In this document: positions 8,413 to 15,325 of the stretch, one piece after another | Numbering within the stretch: the stretch's first letter is position 1 | How the letters are laid out: every line of letters begins with the position of its first letter | Source: Gemmatimonadota bacterium | GTDB lineage: Bacteria > Gemmatimonadota > Gemmatimonadetes > Longimicrobiales > Gaopeijiaceae | Length of the DNA stretch: 64,000 bases | Assembly (NCBI GenBank): GCA_022822445.1 | Contig: JAJEBR010000115.1 | Span: forward strand, 37,551-101,550 | Direction: 5' to 3' | Notes under the pieces: generated by a model | Databases searched by the model: none | What the model was told of the DNA's origin: nothing | Seen by the model: the letters and a program-made list of their open reading frames with translations, nothing else | Position numbers and translations under genes: made by a program

Positions 8413-8760
8413 TTGCCGAACCCGAAGAAACTCACAGCCGCGTTCTATCAGACTCCAGGCGGGAATGAGCCGGTCAGGGACTGGCTCCTTGGCCTGGACG
8501 AGGCGAGCCGTCGCATCATCGGACGAGACATTGCCACAGTCGAATACGGTTGGCCGCTGGGGATGCCGCTTTGCCGGCAGCTGGGTGGAGGCCTTCTGGA
8601 GGTTCGGTCGAGTATCGCCGAGAAGCGCATTGCGCGGGTGATCTTCGTCGTTCACGCCGGCCACATGGTGTTGCTGCACGGCTTCGTGAAGAAGACCGGG
8701 AAGACCCCGAAGCCGGACCTGGCAATCGCAAAACGCAGAGCAAAGGAGATCACATCATGA
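8413..8760 (+). CDS. higB: HigB-type toxin (RelE superfamily, Gp49-like)
   Basis: The 115-residue toxin is read from a TTG at 8413, giving MPNPKKLTAAFYQTPGGNEP. A longer TTG at 8374 would lie inside the promoter. The core features are VRDWLLGLDEASRRIIGRDI, then ARVIFVVHAGHMVLLHGFVK and a basic KKTGKTPKPDLAIAKRR tail, as in HigB/Gp49 mRNA interferases that cleave mRNA on the ribosome. The stop overlaps the ATG of the antitoxin gene. Toxin-first order is typical for HigBA. Confidence 0.85.
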   Translation: MPNPKKLTAAFYQTPGGNEPVRDWLLGLDEASRRIIGRDIATVEYGWPLGMPLCRQLGGGLLEVRSSIAEKRIARVIFVVHAGHMVLLHGFVKKTGKTPKPDLAIAKRRAKEITS

Positions 8761-9047
8761 CGAATAGGAGGGGCCGCATCGGCTCGTCCTTCGAGGACTA
8801 TCTGGCCGCGCAGGGCTCACTCGAAGAAACCAACGCCTTGGCCGTCAAGCGCGTTCTGGCCTGGCAGCTGGAGCAGGCCATGGAAAGAACGCAGATGAGC
8901 AAGAGCGCCATGGCCGACGCGATGCAAACCAGCCGTAGCCAGCTGGACCGCATTCTCGATCCCGAAAACGACCACATCCGGCTGGACACGCTAGCTGCGG
9001 CCGCCAAAGCGCTGGGTCTCAATCTGAAGATCGAACTCGTCGGTTAG
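8757..9047 (+). CDS. higA: HigA-type XRE antitoxin
   Basis: The ATG overlaps the toxin stop (ATGA). The 96-residue protein has an XRE helix-turn-helix (MSKSAMADAMQTSRSQLDRI, then DTLAAAAKALG) after an N-terminal arm that probably wraps the toxin (FEDYLAAQGSLEE). It should neutralise HigB and repress the promoter at 8366-8394. Confidence 0.87.
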   Translation: MTNRRGRIGSSFEDYLAAQGSLEETNALAVKRVLAWQLEQAMERTQMSKSAMADAMQTSRSQLDRILDPENDHIRLDTLAAAAKALGLNLKIELVG

Positions 9048-9100
9048 CTTGAGCTTCCGACGGCTGCGGCTCCCTCCGCCGGCGCACTGGTCGGACCCGA

Positions 9101-9149
9101 TTGTAATGTAAACATTACACAATGTATGGTATAGTTGACAGGAATCGTC
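9101..9149 (+). repeat. Intergenic 21-base-pitch box array, copy B
   Basis: Boxes are ATTGT (ending 9104), ACACAATGT (9115-9123) and ACAGGAATC (9136-9144), with the last linker ending TTG. The first linker also forms the perfect inverted repeat TGTAATG-TAAA-CATTACA (9102-9119). The array lies in the 3' region between HigA and a leftward small lipoprotein gene. Confidence 0.6.
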
Positions 9150-9156
9150 TACCGGC

Positions 9157-9187
9157 GAGCGAGCCCCCAGCCATCGGGGGCTCGCTC
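9157..9187. terminator. Strong 12-bp hairpin between convergent genes
   Basis: GAGCGAGCCCCC (9157-9168) and GGGGGCTCGCTC (9176-9187) form a perfect 12-base-pair stem with a 7-base loop. It sits downstream of both HigA (+) and the lipoprotein (-), where a bidirectional terminator is expected. Neither side has a clear T-run, so it may be a non-canonical terminator. Confidence 0.45.
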
Positions 9188-9219
9188 ATCTCCCTCCGAA
9201 CGGGCTCGCGCGCCGCTCG

Positions 9220-9378
9220 CTACCGCTTGATCGTCTCGTCCGGCGGATCGCCGGGAACGGTGGGAGTGGGCGCCTTGCTGCCGGTCGGATCGGTCGGCAG
9301 GGGGCCGATACAGGCCGAGGCCAGGAGTACGAGCGCGATCGCGCCCGCCGTCGCGAGTCGTGTGATTGCCGGCTTCAT
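9220..9378 (-). CDS. Very small lipoprotein (52 aa)
   Basis: An ATG at 9378 opens MKPAITRLATAGAIALVLLA and then SAC, a strong lipoprotein signal with lipobox LASAC (Cys23). The mature part is only about 30 residues, Pro/Thr/Asp rich (PTDPTGSKAPTPTVPGD), and ends ETIKR before a TAG at 9220-9222. Such entericidin-like tiny lipoproteins have unclear roles; membrane stress is one possibility. I know no exact family. Confidence 0.6.
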   Translation of the reverse strand: MKPAITRLATAGAIALVLLASACIGPLPTDPTGSKAPTPTVPGDPPDETIKR

Positions 9379-9872
9379 GATACGTCTTCTCCAGGATGCT
9401 GTTCAACATGCCGCCCAAGAGGCTCCCTCGGGGCAGCCAATGCCTGGCAACTCCAATATCGACAAGGCATTTCAGCGCCCATAGCGGGGAAACCCGGCAA
9501 TTCCTGAGAGGGGGATTACGCCCGCGCCGCAGGGAGAATCCCCTCAACCACCAGGCAGCACGCACGCCGTGCAAGGGCACGTGAAGGCGCGCAACCAATT
9601 CCGACAAACCCACCGGTGACCCACCGTGGACGCCCGGTGCCGGGAAATCCCCGTCAGGACAGTCGCGGGTTCTTCCCCTCAGGGTTTCCGGGGTTTTCCT
9701 CTGACGCCCCGTGTGTGCGCCGCTGCATACTGTGGCCGTGTGCTCAAGAGCAGCGTTGCGGCACCCCAGGCCGCACCGGACAGGAAGGAATGGCAGCCAT
9801 GCAACAGGACATCCCGAGCTACGCAGCGATCATGGCGGCCCGCGGTTCGACCGCCGCGACGGCAATCCCCGC
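9379..9872. other. Long spacer with no supported gene
   Basis: This 494-base region has only short, compositionally biased frames on both strands. A short frame near 9799 (MQQDIPSYAAIMAAR) follows a plausible ribosome site but runs into antisense of the LuxR remnant. I take it as a possible broken gene start, not a gene. Confidence 0.45.
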
Positions 9873-10082
9873 TCAGGCGTCGGAGCCGGGATCTTCGTCG
9901 CGTTTGAGGAGCCCCGCTTCCAGGGCGAAGCGCACGATCTCGCGCCGGGTGTGCAACCCCAGCTTCGTCCTGGCCCGGGCGAGGTAACCCTCGACGGTCT
10001 TGGGGCTGAGGAACATCTCCTCGGCCGTCTCTTCGTGGACGACGAGGTGCGCAGCGGACCCGTCACGGTACTCGACCGACAC
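9873..10082 (-). pseudogene. LuxR-type HTH domain remnant
   Basis: The frame reads AEEMFLSPKTVEGYLARART followed by KLGLHTRREIVRFALEAG. This is the recognition half of a LuxR/NarL helix-turn-helix (usual form LxxSxxTVExHxxxIxxKLG). The first half of the domain (LTPREREVLxLxAxG) is not present in the same frame and no receiver domain is encoded upstream. The remnant overlaps the 3' end of the gene at 10971. It is most likely the tail of a lost response regulator. Confidence 0.65.
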
Positions 10083-10971
10083 GGGAACACGGTACGGGTG
10101 ATCCGGCCGACGAGGGGTGGCGGTCGGCGATAGCGAGGCCGTTGAGGGATGGGCTCAAGCGACCATCGGCACTGGTGACCACCGCGGCCCAATGTGGATG
10201 CATCGCCGCTCGAATGCAGCGGGGACTTATTCCACGGGCTAGAAGACAACCCCCCCCCGGACCCGCGCACAGCAGCTCGCTCTCGGTGCTCCCAACGTAG
10301 CTGCCCCCTTGATAAGTGTCGGTGGCCCGGTAGATGGCTTCCTGAGCTACGGGATTGCGGATGTGCAGAACCACCTGCCTCGTCGTTCCGATCTCTCTGA
10401 AGGTCGGCTCCCATGTGAGCGGAACCGGGCCGTGCCAGGTCCAGTCGCCAGCGGGTGCTTCCCCGGTCAACCCCCACTCGTCGTCCGGGGCGTTCGGATC
10501 GTCGGCCTGCGGCGGAGCCCTGGAGACGATGGTCTGGACGCTCCAGTCGCAGCCGTGCCACCATGCCCCGAATTCATCCGCTTCGCGGGACAGGATGGAT
10601 GCAGACAGGAAGGACCAGGGACTCCCGTCGCCGTCGATCGCCTGCATGAGGGGGATGGCTCCCGGTGGAGGCACCATCAACTCGTCAAGCCTGGGCCTCT
10701 CGCTTGACGCACCCGGCACCGCGTCCGCCGGCACCGCCCGTATCTCGCCGTTGCCACCGTGGAAGTCCCGATGGGCGCATGCCCACAGAGCCAATCCCGG
10801 CTTCAGCCAAAGCGTGTCGAAGACTTCCAGCAGGGCATGGGCCTTGTCGGTGGCGTCGAAGGCCCGCCCGTCAGGGAGACGACCGGCGTCGAACTCGGGG
10901 AACTCTGTGGCCTTGGCGGCAGCCCGCCGCAGCCGATTGACCCGTGAGATCGAAAAGACGATGGGATTCAT
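10063..10971 (-). CDS. Unknown protein, C-terminus probably altered
   Basis: The start at 10971 (MNPIVFSISRVNRLRRAAAK) has a GGAAG ribosome site just upstream. The 302-residue product has no signal peptide or motif that I recognise. Conserved-looking features are DFHGGNGEIRAVPADA, a Trp-rich middle (EFGAWWHGCDWSVQTI) and a segment resembling a beta-sandwich (TWHGPVPLTWEPTF). The last about 50 residues look random and overlap the LuxR remnant, so the ancestral C-terminus may have been lost by rearrangement. Confidence 0.55.
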   Translation of the reverse strand: MNPIVFSISRVNRLRRAAAKATEFPEFDAGRLPDGRAFDATDKAHALLEVFDTLWLKPGLALWACAHRDFHGGNGEIRAVPADAVPGASSERPRLDELMVPPPGAIPLMQAIDGDGSPWSFLSASILSREADEFGAWWHGCDWSVQTIVSRAPPQADDPNAPDDEWGLTGEAPAGDWTWHGPVPLTWEPTFREIGTTRQVVLHIRNPVAQEAIYRATDTYQGGSYVGSTESELLCAGPGGGCLLARGISPRCIRAAMHPHWAAVVTSADGRLSPSLNGLAIADRHPSSAGSPVPCSRVGRVP

Positions 10972-11035
10972 TGTTCTTCCGGGTTGGATGCGGAATGCCC
11001 GTGTCGAATCGGTAGTCTCCCGCATTCGTGACAGT

Positions 11036-11080
11036 ATGTAACGTCAGCCTGACATTTTGTAAAGCAGACGCTACAAATCA
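11036..11080 (+). repeat. Intergenic 21-base-pitch box array, copy C
   Basis: Boxes are a half box TATGT (ending 11039), ACATTTTGT (11052-11060) and ACAAATCAC (11073-11081), again 21 bases apart. It lies between divergent genes, upstream of the choice-of-anchor B gene (start 11232) and of the leftward gene starting at 10971. Confidence 0.6.
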
Positions 11081-11231
11081 CTACCACCGGGGGTGGCTCA
11101 GGTCCGCCCCCACCCTTGCCCCCCCACCCCCGCCACCCCACCCTTATCATGCGATCACGCGATCACGCGAGCACCACCTCATCACCACCCTCCAACCGCA
11201 ATTCACCTTCCGGAACCGGGACGACACACCC

Positions 11232-13595
11232 ATGAACAGACGCCTCCTCCCCACCGCCCTCTCCCTCGCGGCCATCGCGCTCTCCACCTTCGCCCACCCC
11301 ACCCCCCTCGCCGCCCAATCCTTCGGCGAGGGCGTCGTCATCAACGGCGACCAGATCCTCGTCGCCGCCACGCGCGGGATGAGCGGCGGCGCCGTCTACA
11401 TCTACAGCCGCAGCGGCGACACCTGGGTCGAGACCGGCAGGCTCACGCACCCCGACCCAGCCGAGGGCGACGGCTTCGGCACCTCCATGGCCGCGTCGGG
11501 CGACCGCCTGCTGGTCACGTCCTTCAGTCCCTTTCCGCCCCCGGGGACCGGTGCGATACACTCCTATGTGCGGGCCGGCCCGGAGTGGCGCCACGACGGG
11601 ATGATCGCCGTCGAGGGCCTGCCCGAGGGTATGCTCGCAGGTCAGGCCGTGGTGCTCAGCGAAGACCGCGCCGCCCTGAATGCGTCTGCCGGCTTCGGGG
11701 GGGACAGCCGGGTCCTCGTCTTCCGGCACACGGACGGCGACTGGATTCAGGAGGCCGTGCTGGAGTCCCCCGGCGGAGAGACCGGGACCGGCTTCGGCGG
11801 CACCCTGGCCCTGTCGGACGACATGCTGGTTGTCGGCGCACCCGGCGCCGATTCGGCGACCGGTGCCGCCTACGTCTACGAGCGTGGATCCGGCGGCTGG
11901 ACCATGACGGCCGAGCTGAGCCGCGCCGCCGGCGGACCCGGGACGCTCTTCGGCGTCGGAGCGCTGATCGCGGGCGACCGTATCCTGGTGGCGGCCGGCA
12001 ACCCGTTCGACCAGGTCGGCTCCGTCACCGCCTTTGCCCGGCAGGAGGGCGAATGGACGGAGACGGCGACCGTGCAGGCCTTCGACGGCGGACCCGGGGA
12101 CAGGTTCGGAGGGTCCATGGCAAGCGACGGCGGCACGCTGTGGATTGGTGCGGCCGGCGTCAACTCGCGCGAAGGCGCCATCTACCAGTTCACCCCGGAT
12201 GCGGGCGGCGCCTTCACATCGGTCAGCAAGATCACCTTGCCGGATCCGCAACCGGGCGAAGGCATGGGCAATGTCCTGGCGCAGGCCGGCGATCTCCTCG
12301 TGTCGGGCATGCCCGGGGCCGACTACGCCGCCGGCAGGGCGACGGTCTTCGAACGCGACGGCGACTCCTGGCGCGCCGGCCCTCCGATCTTCACCGAAAT
12401 CGAGGAATTCGACCCCGTCGTCGGCGGGCAGCTCGACTGCTCGGACGGTGAGGCGTCCGTCTTCGGCTGCAACGACGTGGACCTGGTCGCGTACCTGCCG
12501 GTCAGCGCACTGGGCGGCGAACGCGGCACCCGCCTCAACGACATCTGGGGGTGGACCGATCCCGAGACGCAGCGCGACTACGCCCTCGTCGGGCGCATGG
12601 ACGGCACCTCGTTCGTGGACGTGACGGATCCGGCCAACCCGGTCGTGGTGGGCAACCTGCCCCGGACCGAAGGCATCCCGGGGACCTCCTGGCGGGACAT
12701 GAAGGTGTACAGCGATCACGTGTTCGTGGTGTCGGACATCGCCGGCGCGCACGGCATGCAGGTCTTCGACCTCACCCGGCTGCGCGACTTCGCCGGCACC
12801 ATGATCACCTTCGACGAGGACGCCCACTACGACCGCATCGCCAGCGTGCACAACATCGTGATCAACGAAGAGACCGGCTTCGCCTACGCCGTCGGAAGCA
12901 GCGGCGGCGGCGACACCTGCGGCGGCGGTCTCCACATGATCGACGTCCGCGACCCGAAGAATCCCACCTTCGCCGGCTGCTTCGCCGATCCGAACACCGG
13001 ACGCGCCGGCACCGGCTACACCCACGACGCGCAGTGCGTGATCTACCGCGGACCGGACGAGGAGCACCGCGGCAAGGAGATCTGCTTCGGCGCGAACGAG
13101 AACGCCCTCAGCATCGCCGACGTCTCCGACAAGGCCAACCCGGTGGCGCTGTCGACGGCCAACTACCCCAACATCGGCTACACCCACCAGGGCTGGCTCA
13201 CCAGGGACCATGCCTACTTCCTGATGGGCGACGAAACCGACGAATTCGGGGCGGTCGACAACACCCGCACCCTGATCTACGACGTCAAGGACCTCGACGA
13301 ACCCCTGCTCGTCAAGGAGTTCTTCACCGAGAACACCTCGAGCGACCACAACCTCTATATCGTCGACGACCTGATGTTCCAGTCCAACTACAACAGCGGA
13401 CTGCGCGTGTTCGACGTCTCGGACCCGGAGAATCCCCGCGAAGTCGGCTTCTTCGACACGGTCCCGGGCGCCGACTCGCCCGCCATGAGGGGTTCCTGGA
13501 GCAACTACCCGTTCTTCAGGTCCGGGATCGTGGTTGTGACGTCGATGGGGGAGGGGCTGTTCATCGTCAGGAAGAGGGGGACGCCGATTTCGTAG
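11232..13595 (+). CDS. Choice-of-anchor B family secreted protein
   Basis: The ATG at 11232 gives a signal peptide (MNRRLLPTALSLAAIALSTF, cut near LAAQS). The 787-residue protein has two parts. Residues about 30-390 hold repeated FG-GAP-like blades (GDGFGTSMAASGDRLLV, GTGFGGTLALSDDMLVVGAP, GDRFGGSMASDGGTLWIGAA), as in integrin-type propellers. Residues about 400-780 hold LVIVD-type repeats of the choice-of-anchor B family (GRMDGTSFVDVTDPANPVVV, LRVFDVSDPENPREVGFF). Cysteines around 415-425 and 570-620 suggest exported, disulfide-bonded structure. No anchor (PEP-CTERM or Por sorting) is visible. Role unknown; likely cell surface or extracellular. A degenerate copy of its codons about 612-700 lies at 18231. 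Confidence 0.85.
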   Translation: MNRRLLPTALSLAAIALSTFAHPTPLAAQSFGEGVVINGDQILVAATRGMSGGAVYIYSRSGDTWVETGRLTHPDPAEGDGFGTSMAASGDRLLVTSFSPFPPPGTGAIHSYVRAGPEWRHDGMIAVEGLPEGMLAGQAVVLSEDRAALNASAGFGGDSRVLVFRHTDGDWIQEAVLESPGGETGTGFGGTLALSDDMLVVGAPGADSATGAAYVYERGSGGWTMTAELSRAAGGPGTLFGVGALIAGDRILVAAGNPFDQVGSVTAFARQEGEWTETATVQAFDGGPGDRFGGSMASDGGTLWIGAAGVNSREGAIYQFTPDAGGAFTSVSKITLPDPQPGEGMGNVLAQAGDLLVSGMPGADYAAGRATVFERDGDSWRAGPPIFTEIEEFDPVVGGQLDCSDGEASVFGCNDVDLVAYLPVSALGGERGTRLNDIWGWTDPETQRDYALVGRMDGTSFVDVTDPANPVVVGNLPRTEGIPGTSWRDMKVYSDHVFVVSDIAGAHGMQVFDLTRLRDFAGTMITFDEDAHYDRIASVHNIVINEETGFAYAVGSSGGGDTCGGGLHMIDVRDPKNPTFAGCFADPNTGRAGTGYTHDAQCVIYRGPDEEHRGKEICFGANENALSIADVSDKANPVALSTANYPNIGYTHQGWLTRDHAYFLMGDETDEFGAVDNTRTLIYDVKDLDEPLLVKEFFTENTSSDHNLYIVDDLMFQSNYNSGLRVFDVSDPENPREVGFFDTVPGADSPAMRGSWSNYPFFRSGIVVVTSMGEGLFIVRKRGTPIS

Positions 13596-13607
13596 GAAGC
13601 GACGGAG

Positions 13608-13655
13608 GTAAACAATACATTACATTTTGTCATCTTTGCTTGACATTTTTGAGTC
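13608..13655 (+). repeat. Intergenic 21-base-pitch box array, copy D
   Basis: GTAAAC starts at 13608, followed by ACATTTTGT (13622-13630) and ACATTTTTG (13643-13651) at a 21-base pitch, with the last linker ending TTG. This is one of the cleanest copies. It lies between the choice-of-anchor B gene and the substrate-binding-protein gene. Confidence 0.65.
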
Positions 13656-13876
13656 GTGCAACAGGCGGACGCCCACTCACGAGCTGTTTACAAGGTCGAT
13701 TATCGCCCACACCGTCGCCCGCGCCGTCGGTTGAAATCCACCCAATACCCCGAATTCGCTCAGCATCGGTTGCGGATTGCCCGCCATTGGCTACGTTGCA
13801 GACCGGATAGCGAGGATGGATGCGGCGACGACCATTTGGAGCCCGTTCCAGCACGTAGAGAAAGCGACCATCTCCC

Positions 13877-15274
13877 ATGGTTGGACGGCGAGACTCGAGA
13901 GCCGACGAGGCGCGACCAGGCGACGGTACCGATAGCGCCGCTGCCGCAGGAGGGCGCCCGCGAAGCTCGAACCTGCTGACCCGCCGATCCCTGCTGCGCT
14001 CAGGCGTCGCCGCGCTGGCCGCTGCTCCATGGGCGAGGCCGCTCGCCGCTTCCTCCCCGTCGACACGCAAAAAACGTCGCAGAGCCCGCCCGCAGGACGA
14101 CGACATCGTACTCGGCGTATCGGCTGCGTTCTCGGGCCCCTCCCGCGGCCTCGGCACGGAGCTGTATCGCGGCGCGATGGCCTACTTCAGCCACGTCAAC
14201 GACAGGGGCGGAGTGAACGGCCGCCGGATCGTCCTCAAGCTCTACGACGACGGATATCAGCCCGATGCGTGCGTCGCCAACACCCTCCGGCTCATCCAGG
14301 AAGACAAAGTCCTGCTGCTCTTCGGATACGTGGGCACCCCCACCGTCACCCGGGTGCTGCCTCTATTGAAACGATTCCGCGAGCAGCAGGTCTACCTGTT
14401 CTTTCCCTTCACCGGAGCGGAGCCGCAGCGCGAACCGCCCTATGGCGAGTTCGCCTTCAACCTGCGGGCCTCCTACCGGCAGGAGACGGCCGGGCTGGTC
14501 GACAATTTTGTCGGGATCGGACGCCGCCGGGTGGCGGTCTTCTACCAGATCGACGCGTATGGGCGCAGCGGCTGGGCTGGAGTGCGGGAGGCGCTGGCGC
14601 GGCACGGTGAGAAGATCGTGGGCGAGGCCACCTACAGCCGGGGCACGCCGTTCGACTCGACCATGAGGCGCCAGGTGGAGATCCTGAGGGCGGAATCGCC
14701 CAACGCCGTGATCTGTATCGGTGCCTACGCCGCGTGTGCCGCTTTCGCCCGCGACGCTGTCGATATGGGGCTGCACGTTCCGGTGGCCAATCTGTCGTTC
14801 GTGGGGAGCGAAAACCTGCAGCGGACCTTGCGCGAGAGACGCTCGGACCCGGATTCGTACACCCGGTTTCTGGTCAATTCACAGGTCGTGCCCGCGTACG
14901 ACAACGCGACCATGCCGGCCGTGAACGAGTACCATCGGCTGATGTATCAGTACGATCCCCAGCTGCCCGAGGATCTGGAGAGACTCACCGTGGGCGAACC
15001 GTATCAGCCCCTTGCCCGCGGCTTCGTCAGCCTGGAGGGGTTTCTCAACGCCAAACTGATGACCGAAATCCTCCGGCGCCTGGGCGGTCGTCTGGACAAG
15101 TCCCAGCTGGAACAGGCGGTCTTCTCGATACGGAGTTTCCCCTTCGGAATCGACCAGTCCGTGTCCTTCGGACCAAACCGCCGACAGGGGATGCAGAGAG
15201 TCTATTACACCGTGGCCGACGGCAGCCACTTCGCGCTCCTCCGCGACTGGGAAGCCAGGTTCGGCGTGCCATGA
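13877..15274 (+). CDS. Tat-exported ABC-type substrate-binding protein (Peripla_BP_6)
   Basis: The 465-residue protein has a long N-region and then TRRSLLRSGVAALAAAPWA, a twin-arginine signal. After a basic linker, the mature domain begins DDIVLGVSAAFSGPSRGLGT and continues ELYRGAMAYFSHVNDRGGVN, matching the branched-chain amino-acid binding (LivJ/Peripla_BP_6) fold. A second lobe carries RVAVFYQIDAYGRSGWAGV and AVICIGAYAACAAFARDA. No ABC permease or ATPase is nearby. The next gene, 51 bases away, is a TonB receptor, so the pair may work together in capture of an unknown ligand. Confidence 0.85.
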   Translation: MVGRRDSRADEARPGDGTDSAAAAGGRPRSSNLLTRRSLLRSGVAALAAAPWARPLAASSPSTRKKRRRARPQDDDIVLGVSAAFSGPSRGLGTELYRGAMAYFSHVNDRGGVNGRRIVLKLYDDGYQPDACVANTLRLIQEDKVLLLFGYVGTPTVTRVLPLLKRFREQQVYLFFPFTGAEPQREPPYGEFAFNLRASYRQETAGLVDNFVGIGRRRVAVFYQIDAYGRSGWAGVREALARHGEKIVGEATYSRGTPFDSTMRRQVEILRAESPNAVICIGAYAACAAFARDAVDMGLHVPVANLSFVGSENLQRTLRERRSDPDSYTRFLVNSQVVPAYDNATMPAVNEYHRLMYQYDPQLPEDLERLTVGEPYQPLARGFVSLEGFLNAKLMTEILRRLGGRLDKSQLEQAVFSIRSFPFGIDQSVSFGPNRRQGMQRVYYTVADGSHFALLRDWEARFGVP

Positions 15275-15299
15275 AACGGGAAGCATGGTTACGGAAACA

Positions 15300-15315
15300 C
15301 TCCTGACAGCAGGAG
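15300..15315 (+). promoter_or_regulatory. Small hairpin over the TonB-receptor ribosome site
   Basis: CTCCTG (15300-15305) pairs with CAGGAG (15310-15315). It covers the first of two adjacent AGGAG motifs. The second GGAG (15317-15320) is well placed for the ATG at 15326. It could tune translation between the two genes. Confidence 0.3.
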
Positions 15316-15325
15316 AGGAGTTCAG

